Shown here piece by piece: positions 9,940 to 19,752 of a stretch of 64,000 nucleotides of DNA (position 1 is the first letter of the stretch; every line of letters starts with the position of its first letter). The notes under the pieces are model-generated. The model was not told the origin of the DNA. It saw only the letters and a program-made list of their open reading frames with translations, and did no database searches. The DNA comes from Pseudeuparius sepicola (taxonomy: Eukaryota; Arthropoda; Insecta; Coleoptera; Anthribidae): contig OY987307.1 of assembly GCA_963920635.1 (NCBI GenBank), positions 6,533,535-6,597,534 of the forward strand. The letters are read 5' to 3'. The position numbers and the translations under genes were made by a program.

Positions 9940-12808
9940 TGTGATAATATCTCATACTTGCACAATATTCTTAGGTTATTGTTGGAGGCAAAAGGTCCTA
10001 TCTGAAAAAAAAACGTAATAAGACTATTATTATCTTTCTTTCTTTAATACCGGGATTTATTTTCATAATGGCACACATTGAGAAGACTTAGGTTAAAAGA
10101 ATGTAACTCAAAACTTACCGTCTAGGCCACTATAAGCTTTAAAATTACGGAAAACCGGGAGCACGACACACACAACATCTCGCCTCATTTACAACTGCGT
10201 AATAGGAGATATTGCGTTACTGTTTTTAGGAAACATTCGTATAGGAGAAATTTCAAGGCTAAATTTCAAATCTAACGCGATTTTTGACAAATAGGAGGAG
10301 TTTACTACCGGTTGCGGAACTGTACCTTTAAATTAAATCATAATAAAGCTCAAATTCGTAAAAATGCGAGATAGGAGGTGTTGCCAGCTCACCCGCGGGG
10401 TGTCGACTTGTTGTTCGATGAGGCGTTGGTCCTCGTACAGTTTGAGCGTGTAGGGAAATTCAGAACGTATTAGACAACGCCAATATCATAGTAAACCCCA
10501 AATGTATATTCTAGAATATACCCTGTATAATAACAACTTAATTGACTGGATTGCAAGTTAAAATCGAAGACAAAAATTACTTAATTTAAGGAAAGATATC
10601 CCGACGTTTAGAACCCAAGAAAACCAAAATGAGAGGTCACAAAAATGTAGGAACTTACATCTGCGCAAACAAGATTGTGTAGCTGTAAGTAATTTGTGTA
10701 GCTATAATTCAGCACACGCAGCTGCTCTTTCCGATATACAAAATAAAATAACAAAAATGACGGTATTAATTTAAGAGAAAAGGTAACTAGGTCACAAACG
10801 AAATAACAAGAAAAGATAAAGAAAAAAGTCTCCGTCAGGACTGGAACATACCGAGTGCAACTCAACCGATAAACTAAATGAGAATTAACGCCCACGATAC
10901 TCATACTAAAAAACAATATACCCTGCTTTGAGCAACACAGAACAGGAAGGCAGCCACGTCTATTTGTTCCTTTATAGTTGCTATTCAGCCCAAAAAATAG
11001 GCGTGCCTGCGGCAAGCAACAAACATAGGTGGTAAATTACCAAAAATTATAATAATAATTTCAAAAGAAACTCACCTGATGCCTATAATCCGCCTTCCCG
11101 TGCCTTGCTCTGCAATGCAAGTTTCAGGTTTTTCCACCAACCACGCGTTGCCCTTGAATGCACAAAATGGCCACCTTGCTCCAAAATAAAAAAAACCAGG
11201 TTCGCCCAGGTCGGCATTCCACATGGAAACAGAAACATACGGTTTTATTCGGTTGCACAAAATCAAACCACACAATATAACCACTCGATATGTCCAAAAG
11301 GAGGTAACAGGAAGCCAAAAAAAGGTAGATAACGAAATCGAAAAAAAAACACAGCCTTCCTGATATAACCTCTGGTATCTGACGGAACACTTCTCGCACC
11401 AAAATTCCAATCAGAAAAAGGGGCGAGACGGCTGTCGCAGGTAGTTTTGAGAGCCCCAGCATTATAAAAAATGTAGCGTAACGCGTAACGCATAACGCCA
11501 ATCACGACGCCGCACTTGCCGATGTCATCTGACCATCTGATCATAGAGCCACCAAAAACTTCTTCTGTCAGAATTTCACGATGGCTTTCCGCATAGGGCA
11601 TGGAACCAAACTCGTAGGAAATATTTGCTCTGAAGTGAACAAGTGACATCAACAAATACGTAGCGGATTACTTGCTAATCACCTTAGTGTCAAATGCTGA
11701 AACATACCTTCGCCTTGATGCACAAAGAATCATTGTACTTCCACTGCTGGTTTAGTAGCAACAACCACTAGTGCATCTATTCACCGCTAGATGGAAGCAC
11801 ACATCCCAAAAGAGATAAATTTAAACAGAAAATTGGGATTCATCTTACAATTAACGATGCATTATTATTTAAAAGGTGGTAATGGAGTTTTTAAACAAAA
11901 ATTCCGTTAGAAAATAACAATTCTAGATTAGCTATTCGACATTCGATGAAATGCATAAAAGCCGCTTTATTTTCAAAATTGGAAAGCCTATTATGCCTAC
12001 TTTAATTTAGGGTCATAATCTATTATTTATTTTCATGGGTAACTAGACCTTCTGCCAATCACAAATAGTACAAATAATGTTTCTTAATTTCTTATAGTAG
12101 ACGGAGAGCTGGCTACGTAGGAGTGGGGGTCACTCGGTTAAGTGGGAATTTGATCATTTATAGGTTCCGTTGTTACTGACATAGCGAGAGGCGGGCGGGC
12201 AGAAGGCACCCTGGAAGAATAAAGTGAGGGTAGAGTTAAACATGCATTTTTTTGTAAAAAATTGTTAAGGTAAAGTGCTGAAAATTTGCGGGCTGGTCGG
12301 AGATAGTGCAAATAAGTGGAGAAAAAATTGACAGAAGGATAGGTGGAAAATAAAGAGTCTGGAGAAGGCGCTAATGTTGCAAAAATTTTGCAACAATTAT
12401 GTGACTCACTAAACTTCTGCCAATTTTTACATTTATTCTGTAACTCAAAATAACACTAGTTGCAAAACGGCAGAAGGCTAGTTGGAAGAATTAGGGAGAT
12501 ATGGCAAATAGTAAGTGCGTCGGTGGCCCACTCGAATAATTACTTTACCTGGTATAATATTATAATTTATTTCATCATGTACACTTCTGGCAATTTGTCA
12601 GCATATTTTACGATAATTCAGTACACTATTTGTCAATTGCCAGAAGTCAATTACGAAGACAAACTTAAATCAATAATTTTATTAATGAACAAATATGACG
12701 ACTAATTTCATTTCTATTAAAATGATATTTATAATTTTGAATATTTTTCGAAAATCACTATTAAATCATGTTTGAATTTTCAGTATGCGGTTAAACCAGA
12801 AGTCAATT
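9940..12808. other. About 2.9 kb without a supported gene; short motif repeats
   Basis: Several open frames at 10608-11655 overlap one another on both strands and resemble nothing known to me, so none is called. Between 10199 and 10380 the word taggag recurs four times, and the last instance belongs to the 26-base segment shared with 1922-1947. At 12040-12660 ttctgccaat-type words occur with their complements (for example acttctggcaatttg at 12582 and caattgccagaagt at 12636), forming hairpins like those of the 41-64 kb region. Confidence 0.4.
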
Positions 12809-12823
12809 CTGTGGCTGTAAGAC

Positions 12824-13065
12824 AAAAGGGCATAACTGGGTTTTTGCTACTTTTCAGTACAGGCCAAAAACAATTTGAATGAAATGAAATAAATGTGTAA
12901 CCAATAATTCCAAAAAATATTTGAAAATTTGTAGAAAAACCACGTTTTTATGCAAAAAATTAAGTTATTTCTATTAATTTAATGAATGTAATTTGTCAAA
13001 AGGGCATAACTAAAGATGTGCTTTTATAATTTGCGTCTGATATAAAAGTGAAAAGGGCATAAGAC
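12824..13065. repeat. Left subterminal GGGCATAA motif cluster of element copy 2
   Basis: AAAGGGCATAAC occurs near 12825 and 12998, and AAAGGGCATAAG near 13052. The same word is scattered through the right subterminal region and in copy 3. The repeated word at both ends of one element suggests a protein-binding array. Confidence 0.6.
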
Positions 13066-13390
13066 GAGATATTCCCTTTTGTTTAAATATGATTTCTTGG
13101 TTAGCAAATGTGTTTTCGGCTTATCTCGACTTATTCCTTGTATTCTATATAAACAAAAACAGTACCAGAAATGTTACTTTGTTTAATTTCAAATAAGTAC
13201 TTACCTCACAAATTCGCTTTTCCTTTGGGTTTACTAACTTTAATCTTAGAACGTGACAGAAAACAGGATTTCACTGCACTTTATCTATAAATATTTTATT
13301 AACAGGGGTAAAATATATTATGTAAGAAGTGGCGGAGGTTCCAAGAAAAAGGGTCCTGTAGACCTGTTAAATACGAATTTTTTTATTAAC

Positions 13391-14640
13391 CTAGAATTCT
13401 ACATCACTCATTTCACGATCAATGTCAGGATCTGTATCATTTAGTGATTCAGCCGTTGTTTGTAATTGTTTGTAAAAGTCTCTTGCGCTGCTATTTATAA
13501 GGTTTAGCATTTCCATGAGATTTTGTTTCTTTTTGGGGTCAATAGGTCTAACTCTCGTCAGTAGAGGTTTTAAATCGGGTGGAGGCAACCCGTTTATTCT
13601 TACAAAATTTACTCTCATAAATTCATTCTCTTCTACTAAACTGTCCTTAAATTGTACCATTCCGAATTCTTTTTCATATCTTATCCATTTTTGTGTCCGC
13701 CAAGTAAACTTTTCTTTAGATTCTGAGGTCTTCCTATTTATAAGAGATCCCTTTAAAAGTGAGGAAAAATCGAAAAAATCTGCAGTCGTCATTTCAACTA
13801 CCTCAAATCGAGGATCTTTGTTACCCTTAGACTTTCCTGCAAGTCTTACTAAGTTAAACCAATCTCTTGGCAAATGAATAGGGAATGGAGACTTCTTCTT
13901 AAGCTTTTCGATTTGAACATGATCCGAGTCACACTCCATGTGAGTGTGACCCGGAACTAAAAACTTATGGTCAATCACTTTTAAATTGTTATTAGTAGTT
14001 GCCAGTAAATATGTAAAAATTGCTGTAACATATGAATTTTTGTTCTGCCCTCCGCATGTGTCGCTGTAACAAATAGCTGTTTCCACGTTTTCGTCCAACT
14101 CAGAAAAATATTTATAGAGGCAAGAGGCGATTTCGTTAGCACCTCGGCCTGCTATGGCTTCATGCCACATGAAATGAGTGGATTTATTGGTACCACAATC
14201 GTGAACAGTCAGATTGTAAACATGTAACTGTCTTTTATAAAACACTGTTCCCGTCGATAAAAATGGCGTTGGCAAAATTTGTTGAAGATCAAACGCTACA
14301 ACTTTTACAGCTGGATTATCTTTTGTTAGTTTTTGTTTTGTTTTGTCAAACTGTTTTGCTTTATATGCCAGTTCTGCGTCATTGTGATGTTTATCAAGAT
14401 CTCGTTGGTATGTGGATTTTACAGAATCATCGTTTTCGCAGCTGATTTTCATACTTAAGATATCGCACGTAGAACATGTATCGTTTTTCGGTTTTTTAAA
14501 TTTTAGTTTCAAATTGTCGATTGCCCTTGAGTAAACGCTTATTGAAACTGGTTCAGCAGTTTCCTCTTTATTTCTCTTTCCTCTTTAGTTAGTTCAGCTG
14601 GCAAGTATTTCTGTTCCGTGTGTCGTCTCGAATAATGAGA
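13391..14640 (-). pseudogene. C-terminal catalytic part of DUF7869-type transposase-like gene, copy 2
   Basis: Minus-strand coding sequence that begins at the provirus target site and runs to TAA at 13391. After one frameshift near 14560 it is open for about 370 residues. Visible features are a CSTCD Cys pair, FDLQQILPTPFL (Asp near residue 75 of the open part), CYSDTCGGQNKN (Asp near 151) and KFLVPGHTHMECDSDH. These could supply a DDE/D-type triad on an RNase H fold. The acidic tail reads DTDPDIDREMSD. The upstream half is at 34591-35090, on the other side of the provirus. The family is common in insect genomes; I recall the label DUF7869 but cannot confirm it. The catalytic assignment is inference. 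Confidence 0.7.
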
Positions 14641-14646
14641 TTCATA
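14641..14646. repeat. Left target-site duplication of the provirus (TTCATA)
   Basis: TTCATA immediately precedes the first base of the terminal repeat and is repeated at 34585-34590 immediately after the last. Six-base duplications are the rule for Polinton/Maverick integration. On the minus strand the six bases form two codons of the interrupted transposase-like gene. Confidence 0.95.
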
Positions 14647-14660
14647 AGTAGTAAGACAAA

Positions 14661-14707
14661 GAGAGTTCTAAGCCAAACCTGTCAGACTTGTCTGGCTTAG
14701 AACTCTC
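14661..14707. repeat. Terminal-repeat hairpin, 15-bp perfect stem
   Basis: GAGAGTTCTAAGCCA at 14661-14675 pairs with its exact complement at 14693-14707 around a 17-base loop, 14 bases from the tip of the element. The same structure occurs at 34524-34570. Its place next to the end fits a role in terminal replication or integrase recognition, but that is inference. Confidence 0.85.
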
Positions 14708-14751
14708 ATAGGGTTTTGGTGGTGGGAGAGCTCCCCCACTCCAAGAATAGC

Positions 14752-14787
14752 TATATAGGTGCGTGTGGTTCAACTAAGAGCATCAGT
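14752..14787 (+). promoter_or_regulatory. Core promoter within the left terminal repeat (TATATA plus TCAGT)
   Basis: TATATA at 14752-14757 lies about 32 bases upstream of TCAGT at 14783-14787, the arthropod initiator, and the ATG at 14797 follows ten bases later. This spacing is that of a canonical RNA polymerase II core promoter. An identical copy sits in the right repeat. Confidence 0.7.
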
Positions 14788-14796
14788 GCAGCAAAC

Positions 14797-15090
14797 ATGT
14801 CCTTCTTAAATAATTTAAACAAGAATTTGTTGTTAAAAAATCTGGTGAACGTTCGAGATTTGGAAGTAAATGAAAAATTTGAGATTCAGAGTTTTAAGAG
14901 AATAAGTACTAAGTTTGGAGAGAAGGTGGTTGTGGAGTTTGCAGACTTCAAGACCATTCTGCCCCATCGGTTTACGGATGAACTAACTCAAGAACGAATT
15001 GACAGTTTGAATGGTGACAACAAAAGGTACTTTTTAACCAGCTTGGGCCCTGTCGGCAAATCGACTAATATTATTTTTTCTGAAGAATGA
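14797..15090 (+). CDS. Terminal-repeat gene, left copy, 97 aa
   Basis: The ATG at 14797 is chosen because it directly follows a TATA/TCAGT core promoter; a longer frame exists upstream but starts only at a non-ATG codon. The protein (MSFLNNLNKN...) has a strand-rich centre with the pattern FEIQSFKRISTKFGEKVVVEF. I have a recollection of similar short ORFs in insect Polintons but know no proven function. A small beta-barrel or ssDNA-binding fold is possible. The gene lies wholly in the terminal repeat, so it is present twice; the copies differ at six residues, all in the last 40 or so. Its stop overlaps the next ATG (ATGA). Confidence 0.7.
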   Translation: MSFLNNLNKNLLLKNLVNVRDLEVNEKFEIQSFKRISTKFGEKVVVEFADFKTILPHRFTDELTQERIDSLNGDNKRYFLTSLGPVGKSTNIIFSEE

Positions 15091-15188
15091 ACGAGAGACT
15101 GCGAAGTCATGTGGAGGAATTGAAAAAGCTGAAAACGATGGTTACTATGTACGAGATAAATAAAAAGTTTAGAAATGTAAAATTGTGA
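15087..15188 (+). CDS. Mini-ORF of 33 aa overlapping the terminal-repeat gene
   Basis: ATG at 15087 overlaps the stop of the preceding gene in an ATGA arrangement, typical of coupled viral genes. The 33-residue product is highly charged and probably helical (HVEELKKLKTMVTMYEINKK). In the right terminal repeat about 55 bases are missing here and only 11 codons remain, so only the left copy is intact. It may be a real small protein or a chance frame. Confidence 0.35.
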   Translation: MNERLRSHVEELKKLKTMVTMYEINKKFRNVKL

Positions 15189-15229
15189 AAATAAAAATAT
15201 TATTTGTTTGTATGTTGTTTTTTTAAACC

Positions 15230-15268
15230 TATATAAGAGGGAGTGATTGAATAAACTTGAGTCAATCT
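15230..15268 (+). promoter_or_regulatory. TATA plus TCAATCT promoter of the PLA2 virion gene
   Basis: TATATAAG at 15230-15237 is followed about 32 bases later by TCAATCT (15262-15268), which ends one base before the ATG at 15270. The penton-like gene has the same TCAATC word almost touching its ATG, so the two virion genes share this layout and would have leaders of only a few bases. Confidence 0.6.
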
Positions 15269-15269
15269 A

Positions 15270-16037
15270 ATGCTGCTTGTCAAAGGGAGCGGGTTGGTAA
15301 ACACATTAATTGACAAATTACCGGTTGAGTTACATCTTCCTGGTTACCAGTATTGTGGTCCCGGTACAAAGTTAGAAAAACGTCTTTCTAGAGGTGATTC
15401 TGGTATAAATAAAGTTGATTCAGCCTGTAGAATTCATGATATTGCTTACAGTAAAAGCAAATCTCTAGAAGAACGACACAAGGCTGATTGGGAACTAGAA
15501 AATCGTGCTTGGGACAGAGTCAAATCGAGAGACGCTAAATTTGGTGAAAAGACAGCCGCTTGGCTTATTACGACTGCAATGAAGGTTAAAAGGAAATTGG
15601 GCATGGGTATGAAACGTCCATTTTCATTTAGAAGAGACATTGTAAAGAAGGTTGAAAAAGCCCTAAAAAAATCCTATACTACCAATGAGTTGAACGATCT
15701 AAAAAAATTAAAAAAATCGTCTTTAGCGGCAGTGAGGGCTGCACGAGTTCAAATTAAAAAAATTGGTGGAAAAGGTAAATTAAAAATACCTAGAATTATT
15801 CCCTTCGAAGAAAAGAAAGGAGGTTTTCTTCCGCTTTTGCCTATACTAGCTGGTCTGAGTGCCCTTGGATCAATAGCCGGAGGTGCTAGCAGTATAGCTA
15901 AAACTATAATTGACGTAAATAATACAAAAAAGCTGATGGGGAATGGAAAGCAAGCTACGAAGATCATCGGTTCTGGACTCTATTTGCGGAAAAGTAGGCG
16001 TGGTTTCGGTCTTTTTTTAAAGAAACAAAAAAACTAA
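15270..16037 (+). CDS. Minor capsid protein with parvovirus-type PLA2 domain and pX-like hydrophobic segment
   Basis: A 255-residue protein. The PLA2 part has the calcium-loop signature GYQYCGPGT at residues 25-33 and the catalytic dyad in CRIHDIAY (His56, Asp57, with Tyr60). This phospholipase type is used by parvoviruses and adintoviruses to breach endosomal membranes during entry. A basic middle (KVKRKLGMGMKR) fits DNA or capsid contact. Residues about 184-215 form a Gly/Ala/Leu-rich hydrophobic stretch beginning GGFLPLLPILAG, like the C-terminal segment of adenovirus core protein X. The tail is basic. The stop overlaps the protease ATG by one base (TAATG), implying coordinated expression. 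All key residues are present. Confidence 0.88.
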   Translation: MLLVKGSGLVNTLIDKLPVELHLPGYQYCGPGTKLEKRLSRGDSGINKVDSACRIHDIAYSKSKSLEERHKADWELENRAWDRVKSRDAKFGEKTAAWLITTAMKVKRKLGMGMKRPFSFRRDIVKKVEKALKKSYTTNELNDLKKLKKSSLAAVRAARVQIKKIGGKGKLKIPRIIPFEEKKGGFLPLLPILAGLSALGSIAGGASSIAKTIIDVNNTKKLMGNGKQATKIIGSGLYLRKSRRGFGLFLKKQKN

Positions 16038-16396
16038 TGAAGCCACCCAACAGACCTTTATCCAACCTAGATTTAATTAGGTTTGCCCACGGAATTCCTT
16101 ATTTTAGAGGTGTGTATATGAGAGATACACTACCTAAAAAACCGAGAAAAAATGAGTCGGCCATTTTAAATTTGGATGTGCAGAAAAATTCCGGATCTCA
16201 TTGGGTGGCGTATCTCAAAAGAGGGAAAAGGTGTCAATATTTTGACAGCTTTGGCAATTTGAAACCCCCAAAGGAACTGATTCGATATTTAGGGAGTGAT
16301 ATAGAAGTATTTTATAACAATAATTCTTATCAAAACTATAACGAAACAAACTGTGGAAATTTGTGTTTAAATTTCTTAAAAAATGAGAACCTGTAA
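16037..16396 (+). CDS. Adenain-like virion maturation cysteine protease
   Basis: A 119-residue protein of the adenovirus-protease/Ulp1 clan. The ordered catalytic residues are visible: His55 in SGSHWVAY, Asp70 in QYFDSFG, Gln99 in SYQNYN as oxyanion residue, and Cys106 in TNCGNLCLNFL. In the family it cleaves capsid and core precursors during particle maturation. It is much shorter than adenovirus protease (about 200 residues) because it ends soon after the Cys helix, as is usual for small Polinton homologues. An AATAAA lies about 12 bases after the stop. It is translationally adjacent to the PLA2 protein, a likely substrate. Confidence 0.88.
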   Translation: MKPPNRPLSNLDLIRFAHGIPYFRGVYMRDTLPKKPRKNESAILNLDVQKNSGSHWVAYLKRGKRCQYFDSFGNLKPPKELIRYLGSDIEVFYNNNSYQNYNETNCGNLCLNFLKNENL

Positions 16397-16613
16397 TGTT
16401 TCTGTAGAAATAAAAATCTGAAAATATGAAGTGTGATTTTTCTTTTCCCATCCCCAAAAACGAGAGAAATGTATCTATTGTATATTATACTAAATAAACT
16501 AAAATATATTCATAATACACTTAATGCTAAGAAAACTTAATTTTAAAATAAAATATAAACATTTCAAATTAAAAGAATACACTTACATCTAAAATATGTA
16601 CATTATATAATTA

Positions 16614-17006
16614 TTATGCGAGTTTTCTTTTTATGTTCTCCATCTCCATAGCCTCTTTCTTATAGGTTTCGTTTTTTTTCTTTTCTCGTTGATAGCTCTC
16701 TCTTGTTGCTACCAGTTTTTTTTCCCAGACTGATATTTCTTTTCTTAATCGTCTCATCTCCCGCTCTGAATTTCTCACATCCTCTTTCACGCTTGAAATT
16801 CGTCCATCCACCAGGGCGTTCATCTCTCCAATTAATTCTCTAAGACTGCTACGAACATCATCCTTCGTAGAAGTGGGCTTAGATCCTAGGACATTTAATA
16901 AATTTAAATTTTTTCCGCCCCCTGGTCTTTTCGCTGATTCATGTTTCATTGTTTGTGATACCACTCTTGAGCTGGAAGGACGTGGTGACGCTGACGATAC
17001 GTCTAA
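16614..17006 (-). CDS. Spliced provirus gene, exon 4 (coiled-coil region)
   Basis: Final exon of a four-exon minus-strand gene (19273-19308, 17224-17271, 17063-17167, 16614-17006). All three introns are GT-AG with GTAAGT donors and all junctions are phase 0, which joins the exons into one 193-residue protein. This exon gives 130 residues: a Ser/Pro-rich lead (SSASPRPSSSR), GGGKNLNLLNVLGSKP, then a long charged coiled coil (REMRRLRKEISVWEKK). No family is recognised. It converges on the protease gene. It may be a virion structural protein, a regulatory protein or a captured host gene; the sequence does not decide. Confidence 0.7.
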   Translation of the reverse strand, partial: LDVSSASPRPSSSRVVSQTMKHESAKRPGGGKNLNLLNVLGSKPTSTKDDVRSSLRELIGEMNALVDGRISSVKEDVRNSEREMRRLRKEISVWEKKLVATRESYQREKKKNETYKKEAMEMENIKRKLA

Positions 17007-17062
17007 CTGTAAGAAGGAAACAAATTGAAGAACAGTGATTCGTTGTTGTAGAACTAACTTAC

Positions 17063-17167
17063 AGAATCGCTTTTGGAGTGTACTGAGACTTGTGCTTGCA
17101 GCGTCGGCTCAGCTCTCACCAGGGGCATCGGGACATATGGCTCAAACAATCTTTCGATATCTGTTAG
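17063..17167 (-). CDS. Spliced provirus gene, exon 3
   Basis: 105 bases, 35 codons, read LTDIERLFEPYVPMPLVRAE and onward. Acceptor tttatag and donor GTAAGT are good, and the flanking introns are only 56 bases each. Part of the four-exon gene described at 16614-17006. Confidence 0.7.
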
Positions 17168-17223
17168 CTATAAAAGCAAGGGGAATATTATTTATACAAT
17201 ATTATTTATTAGCACAAACTTAC

Positions 17224-17271
17224 AGGAGTCATTATTGTGGAAACAGCTTCTTCAATTTCAGCGTCAGTTGG
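17224..17271 (-). CDS. Spliced provirus gene, exon 2
   Basis: 48 bases, 16 codons (PTDAEIEEAVSTIMTP), between acceptor ttaatttcag and donor GTAAGT. Small but reading-frame-consistent with its neighbours; see 16614-17006. Confidence 0.65.
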
Positions 17272-19272
17272 CTGAAATTAAAAAATAATTTATAATACTA
17301 TATTTTTAACCAATCTAGTATATTTTAAAAAGTTCAAATTTTATACAACAGAGTCGGCTCTAGACGTACAGTGACAGTCAAAAAGTTGGAACCATGTTAG
17401 TTGAGTTCTAAAGTCAAATATGGCACACAAAAAAATTATTAGTTTTATACAGGGACCGGCACAAAGTTGCAAAAATTTAATATTTTTAAACTCTGATTTA
17501 GATTAATTTAAATTTGTTATCCGGTGATAAGTTACATTTGCAGTATTTTGTAATGCACAAGATGGTTGAAAAAATACAAAAAGTTTCTTTTTTTGACTAT
17601 GTGGTTATGACTTTAAATCTGACATCAGCCTTTGATTCCAAACAACTTTTGTAAGTAACTTTTGACTGTATTTTAAAAAATAAGGGTACTCTTATTTTGA
17701 CATATTGAATCTACCTCGTATCCGAAGAAATATTTAAATTTTGATGTGGACGTTTTGAGTTTGAAATGTTGCCTCAACTTTTATCGAGAATAAAATTTTC
17801 TCAGAAATTAATAATAAAAAAGTTTTCCAACTTTCTGCCGACCACTATATATTTTTTAAAAAAATTATCATTGTCAGAATTTTTGTCTGCACATAGGGGT
17901 AAAATTTCAACATTTTCAAATAACTTTTTTCGATAAAATCACAAAGCGTGTTTTGATCATTATTTAATTAAATGTCGTTTTGACAGGTATGTTAACATCA
18001 CAACGTTTAATGATTTCAAATCTTTTTGAAGCGGAGATGATCACCCCAGAGTAGTTTCATCTTAGCCCAAAAAATAAAAAACAATCCCATATGAATCCAG
18101 CTTTTGTCGGACACATATAATATTTTGGGTGAGATCTTCCCACGGATCGCAAGCACAACAGTGAACAAAAAAATGTGTCTAGACATATACTCATGGGGGT
18201 CCCACGGTCTGAGAATGTTTTCCTGTCTTAATTTGAGGTCTCAATTTTAAAATCTCCCCTTTATTGAACACACATGTGCATAAGTGGTTTACATGAGACC
18301 ATATTCCAGAGAGATATAGATTTACATCTTTTAAAGTCTGAGAATTTTAATAGGAATATGTAGTATGGATATACAGGGGGATTCAGAAATTACATCACCT
18401 TGAGAGATTCTTTTTAAATAAACTTTGTTTTTTACATGTTAAAATTATTGATTTTTTAATTCTAAAAACTACAAAAGATATTGATAACAAATTTTGGTAT
18501 GATACATCGAGTAAAGCAACAGTGTGAGAGTAATAGATTCAGTTTTAAAATATAAATAATAATAATTCTCTCCCTCGCAATGCTTCAAACTAGAAGTATG
18601 GCAGAAGCGCTTGTGCGGAAACAATTACTATTATTTTGTCTTCGTTATCATTTGCGACTTTTTTCCCGATAGAACTAGGATAGCATTCGCTCAAGTACTA
18701 CTGAAAACTCTAGAAAACCGTAGTAATTCCAGAACTACACCTGTTAATTTTTTAAGTAAACGGAAATGGTTCTCAATCATTCAAATTTGCAAAGTAACTC
18801 TCTGTAAATATATTTTTCCTAAAACAAAAAGCTAAGACCTTAAAACTAAAATCTCATCAAAGAGTATGAGCCCCATGTCAAACAGAATCGTTTTCTAAGT
18901 TTGTTAAAATTAATTTAACACTCTTTATAAAAAAACAAACCGATATATTTTATTAAAACTATTCACTTCATCTGACAAGTAAAACAGTTCAGGTCGATAC
19001 AGCTTGTTTTAGTAATAATTTAGTGATAACATTAAAACTATCACATTGTCAGAAAAATAATTCCTGTTTCTAAAAATAATGGAAAAACGATGGTTTTCGT
19101 GGAGTTTGTAAGACTCTGTAAATAAGATCTAGTGTTTGTAATAAAAGTTATTATGTAATTTTTATAGAAAGTATGAAGGTACTGTAATAAATTGCAAAGG
19201 CGATACAAAAGTTAAATTCAATAGTTTCAATTTATTAAAAATAAGAAAGTTTTGTAAAAAAATTCTACTTAC
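17272..19272. other. Large intron of the spliced gene with decayed repeat sequence
   Basis: No coding region was recognised. A stretch near 18560-18720 (ataataataattctc, then caagta about 120 bases on) resembles 22150-22270, so both belong to one repeat family. Short cagggac/caggggg words like MITE ends occur near 17450 and 18375. Confidence 0.4.
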
Positions 19273-19308
19273 AGCAGTCAGGTGTAGACTTGACGTGTTA
19301 GTTTTCAT
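19273..19308 (-). CDS. Spliced provirus gene, probable first coding exon
   Basis: ATG at 19306-19308 opens 12 codons (MKTNTSSLHLTA) ending at a GTAAGT donor in phase 0, which fits exon 2 after an intron of about 2.0 kb. TCAGT lies about 22 bases upstream (19329-19333, minus strand), suggesting an initiator, although no TATA stands at the usual distance. An in-frame ATG farther upstream (19384-19386) is an alternative start. This is the least certain exon of the four. Confidence 0.5.
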
Positions 19309-19687
19309 GCTGAAGCACAGAACACAAAACTGATCAAACTGTAGGTTCAAATTGATAATCAAATGACGATCCCTGTATATATGCATAACCCTTTCCACTG
19401 CATCGAGCTACCATTAACCTGCAATGAGACCATCTGCGTTGCCAAATCAACAGTCTGTTTGTCTTAGATATTCCCCAACTAGTCTCCCACCACGATTTTT
19501 CTGAACCAGTCAAAGAGTCAAATTTAAAGAAATAAAGTTAAGGGTGAGATCCCCTTCGTAACTGCATCCAATAAACATCCAGCATCTGCCGCCGCAGACC
19601 AAGATATCTAAGCGCAACGTTGCCAGATCAACGACGTTTTTTAAATGTTAGGGATGGTGCTCCCACTATATCATACTGGATCAAGAA

Positions 19688-19722
19688 TATAAAAGCGGGA
19701 TCCGGACGCTTTCACTGTTAGT
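19688..19722 (+). promoter_or_regulatory. TATA plus TTAGT promoter of the 175-aa gene
   Basis: TATAAAA at 19688-19694 is followed about 32 bases later by TTAGT (19718-19722), an initiator variant, with the ATG at 19753. It matches the core-promoter layout of other provirus genes. Confidence 0.6.
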
Positions 19723-19752
19723 TCCAAATTAAAATTTCATATTTTCTTTGAC

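Larger units (their letters stand above)
14647..15208. repeat. Left terminal inverted repeat of the provirus
   Basis: Matches 34075-34584 in inverted orientation. The outer 314 bases (14647-14960) are identical to the right copy. The next 130 (14961-15090) have eight substitutions. Between 15091 and about 15165 the right copy lacks roughly 55 bases. The repeat contains a hairpin, a promoter and a gene. The inner limit is approximate. Confidence 0.9.

Noticed and set aside
10608..11655. Overlapping minus-strand frames with hydrophobic segments
   Set aside because: Several frames overlap each other, many begin with non-ATG codons and none has a recognisable motif or good splice context.
13515..13877. 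Plus-strand open frame opposite copy 2
   Set aside because: It is the antisense shadow of the conserved minus-strand transposase-like coding sequence.
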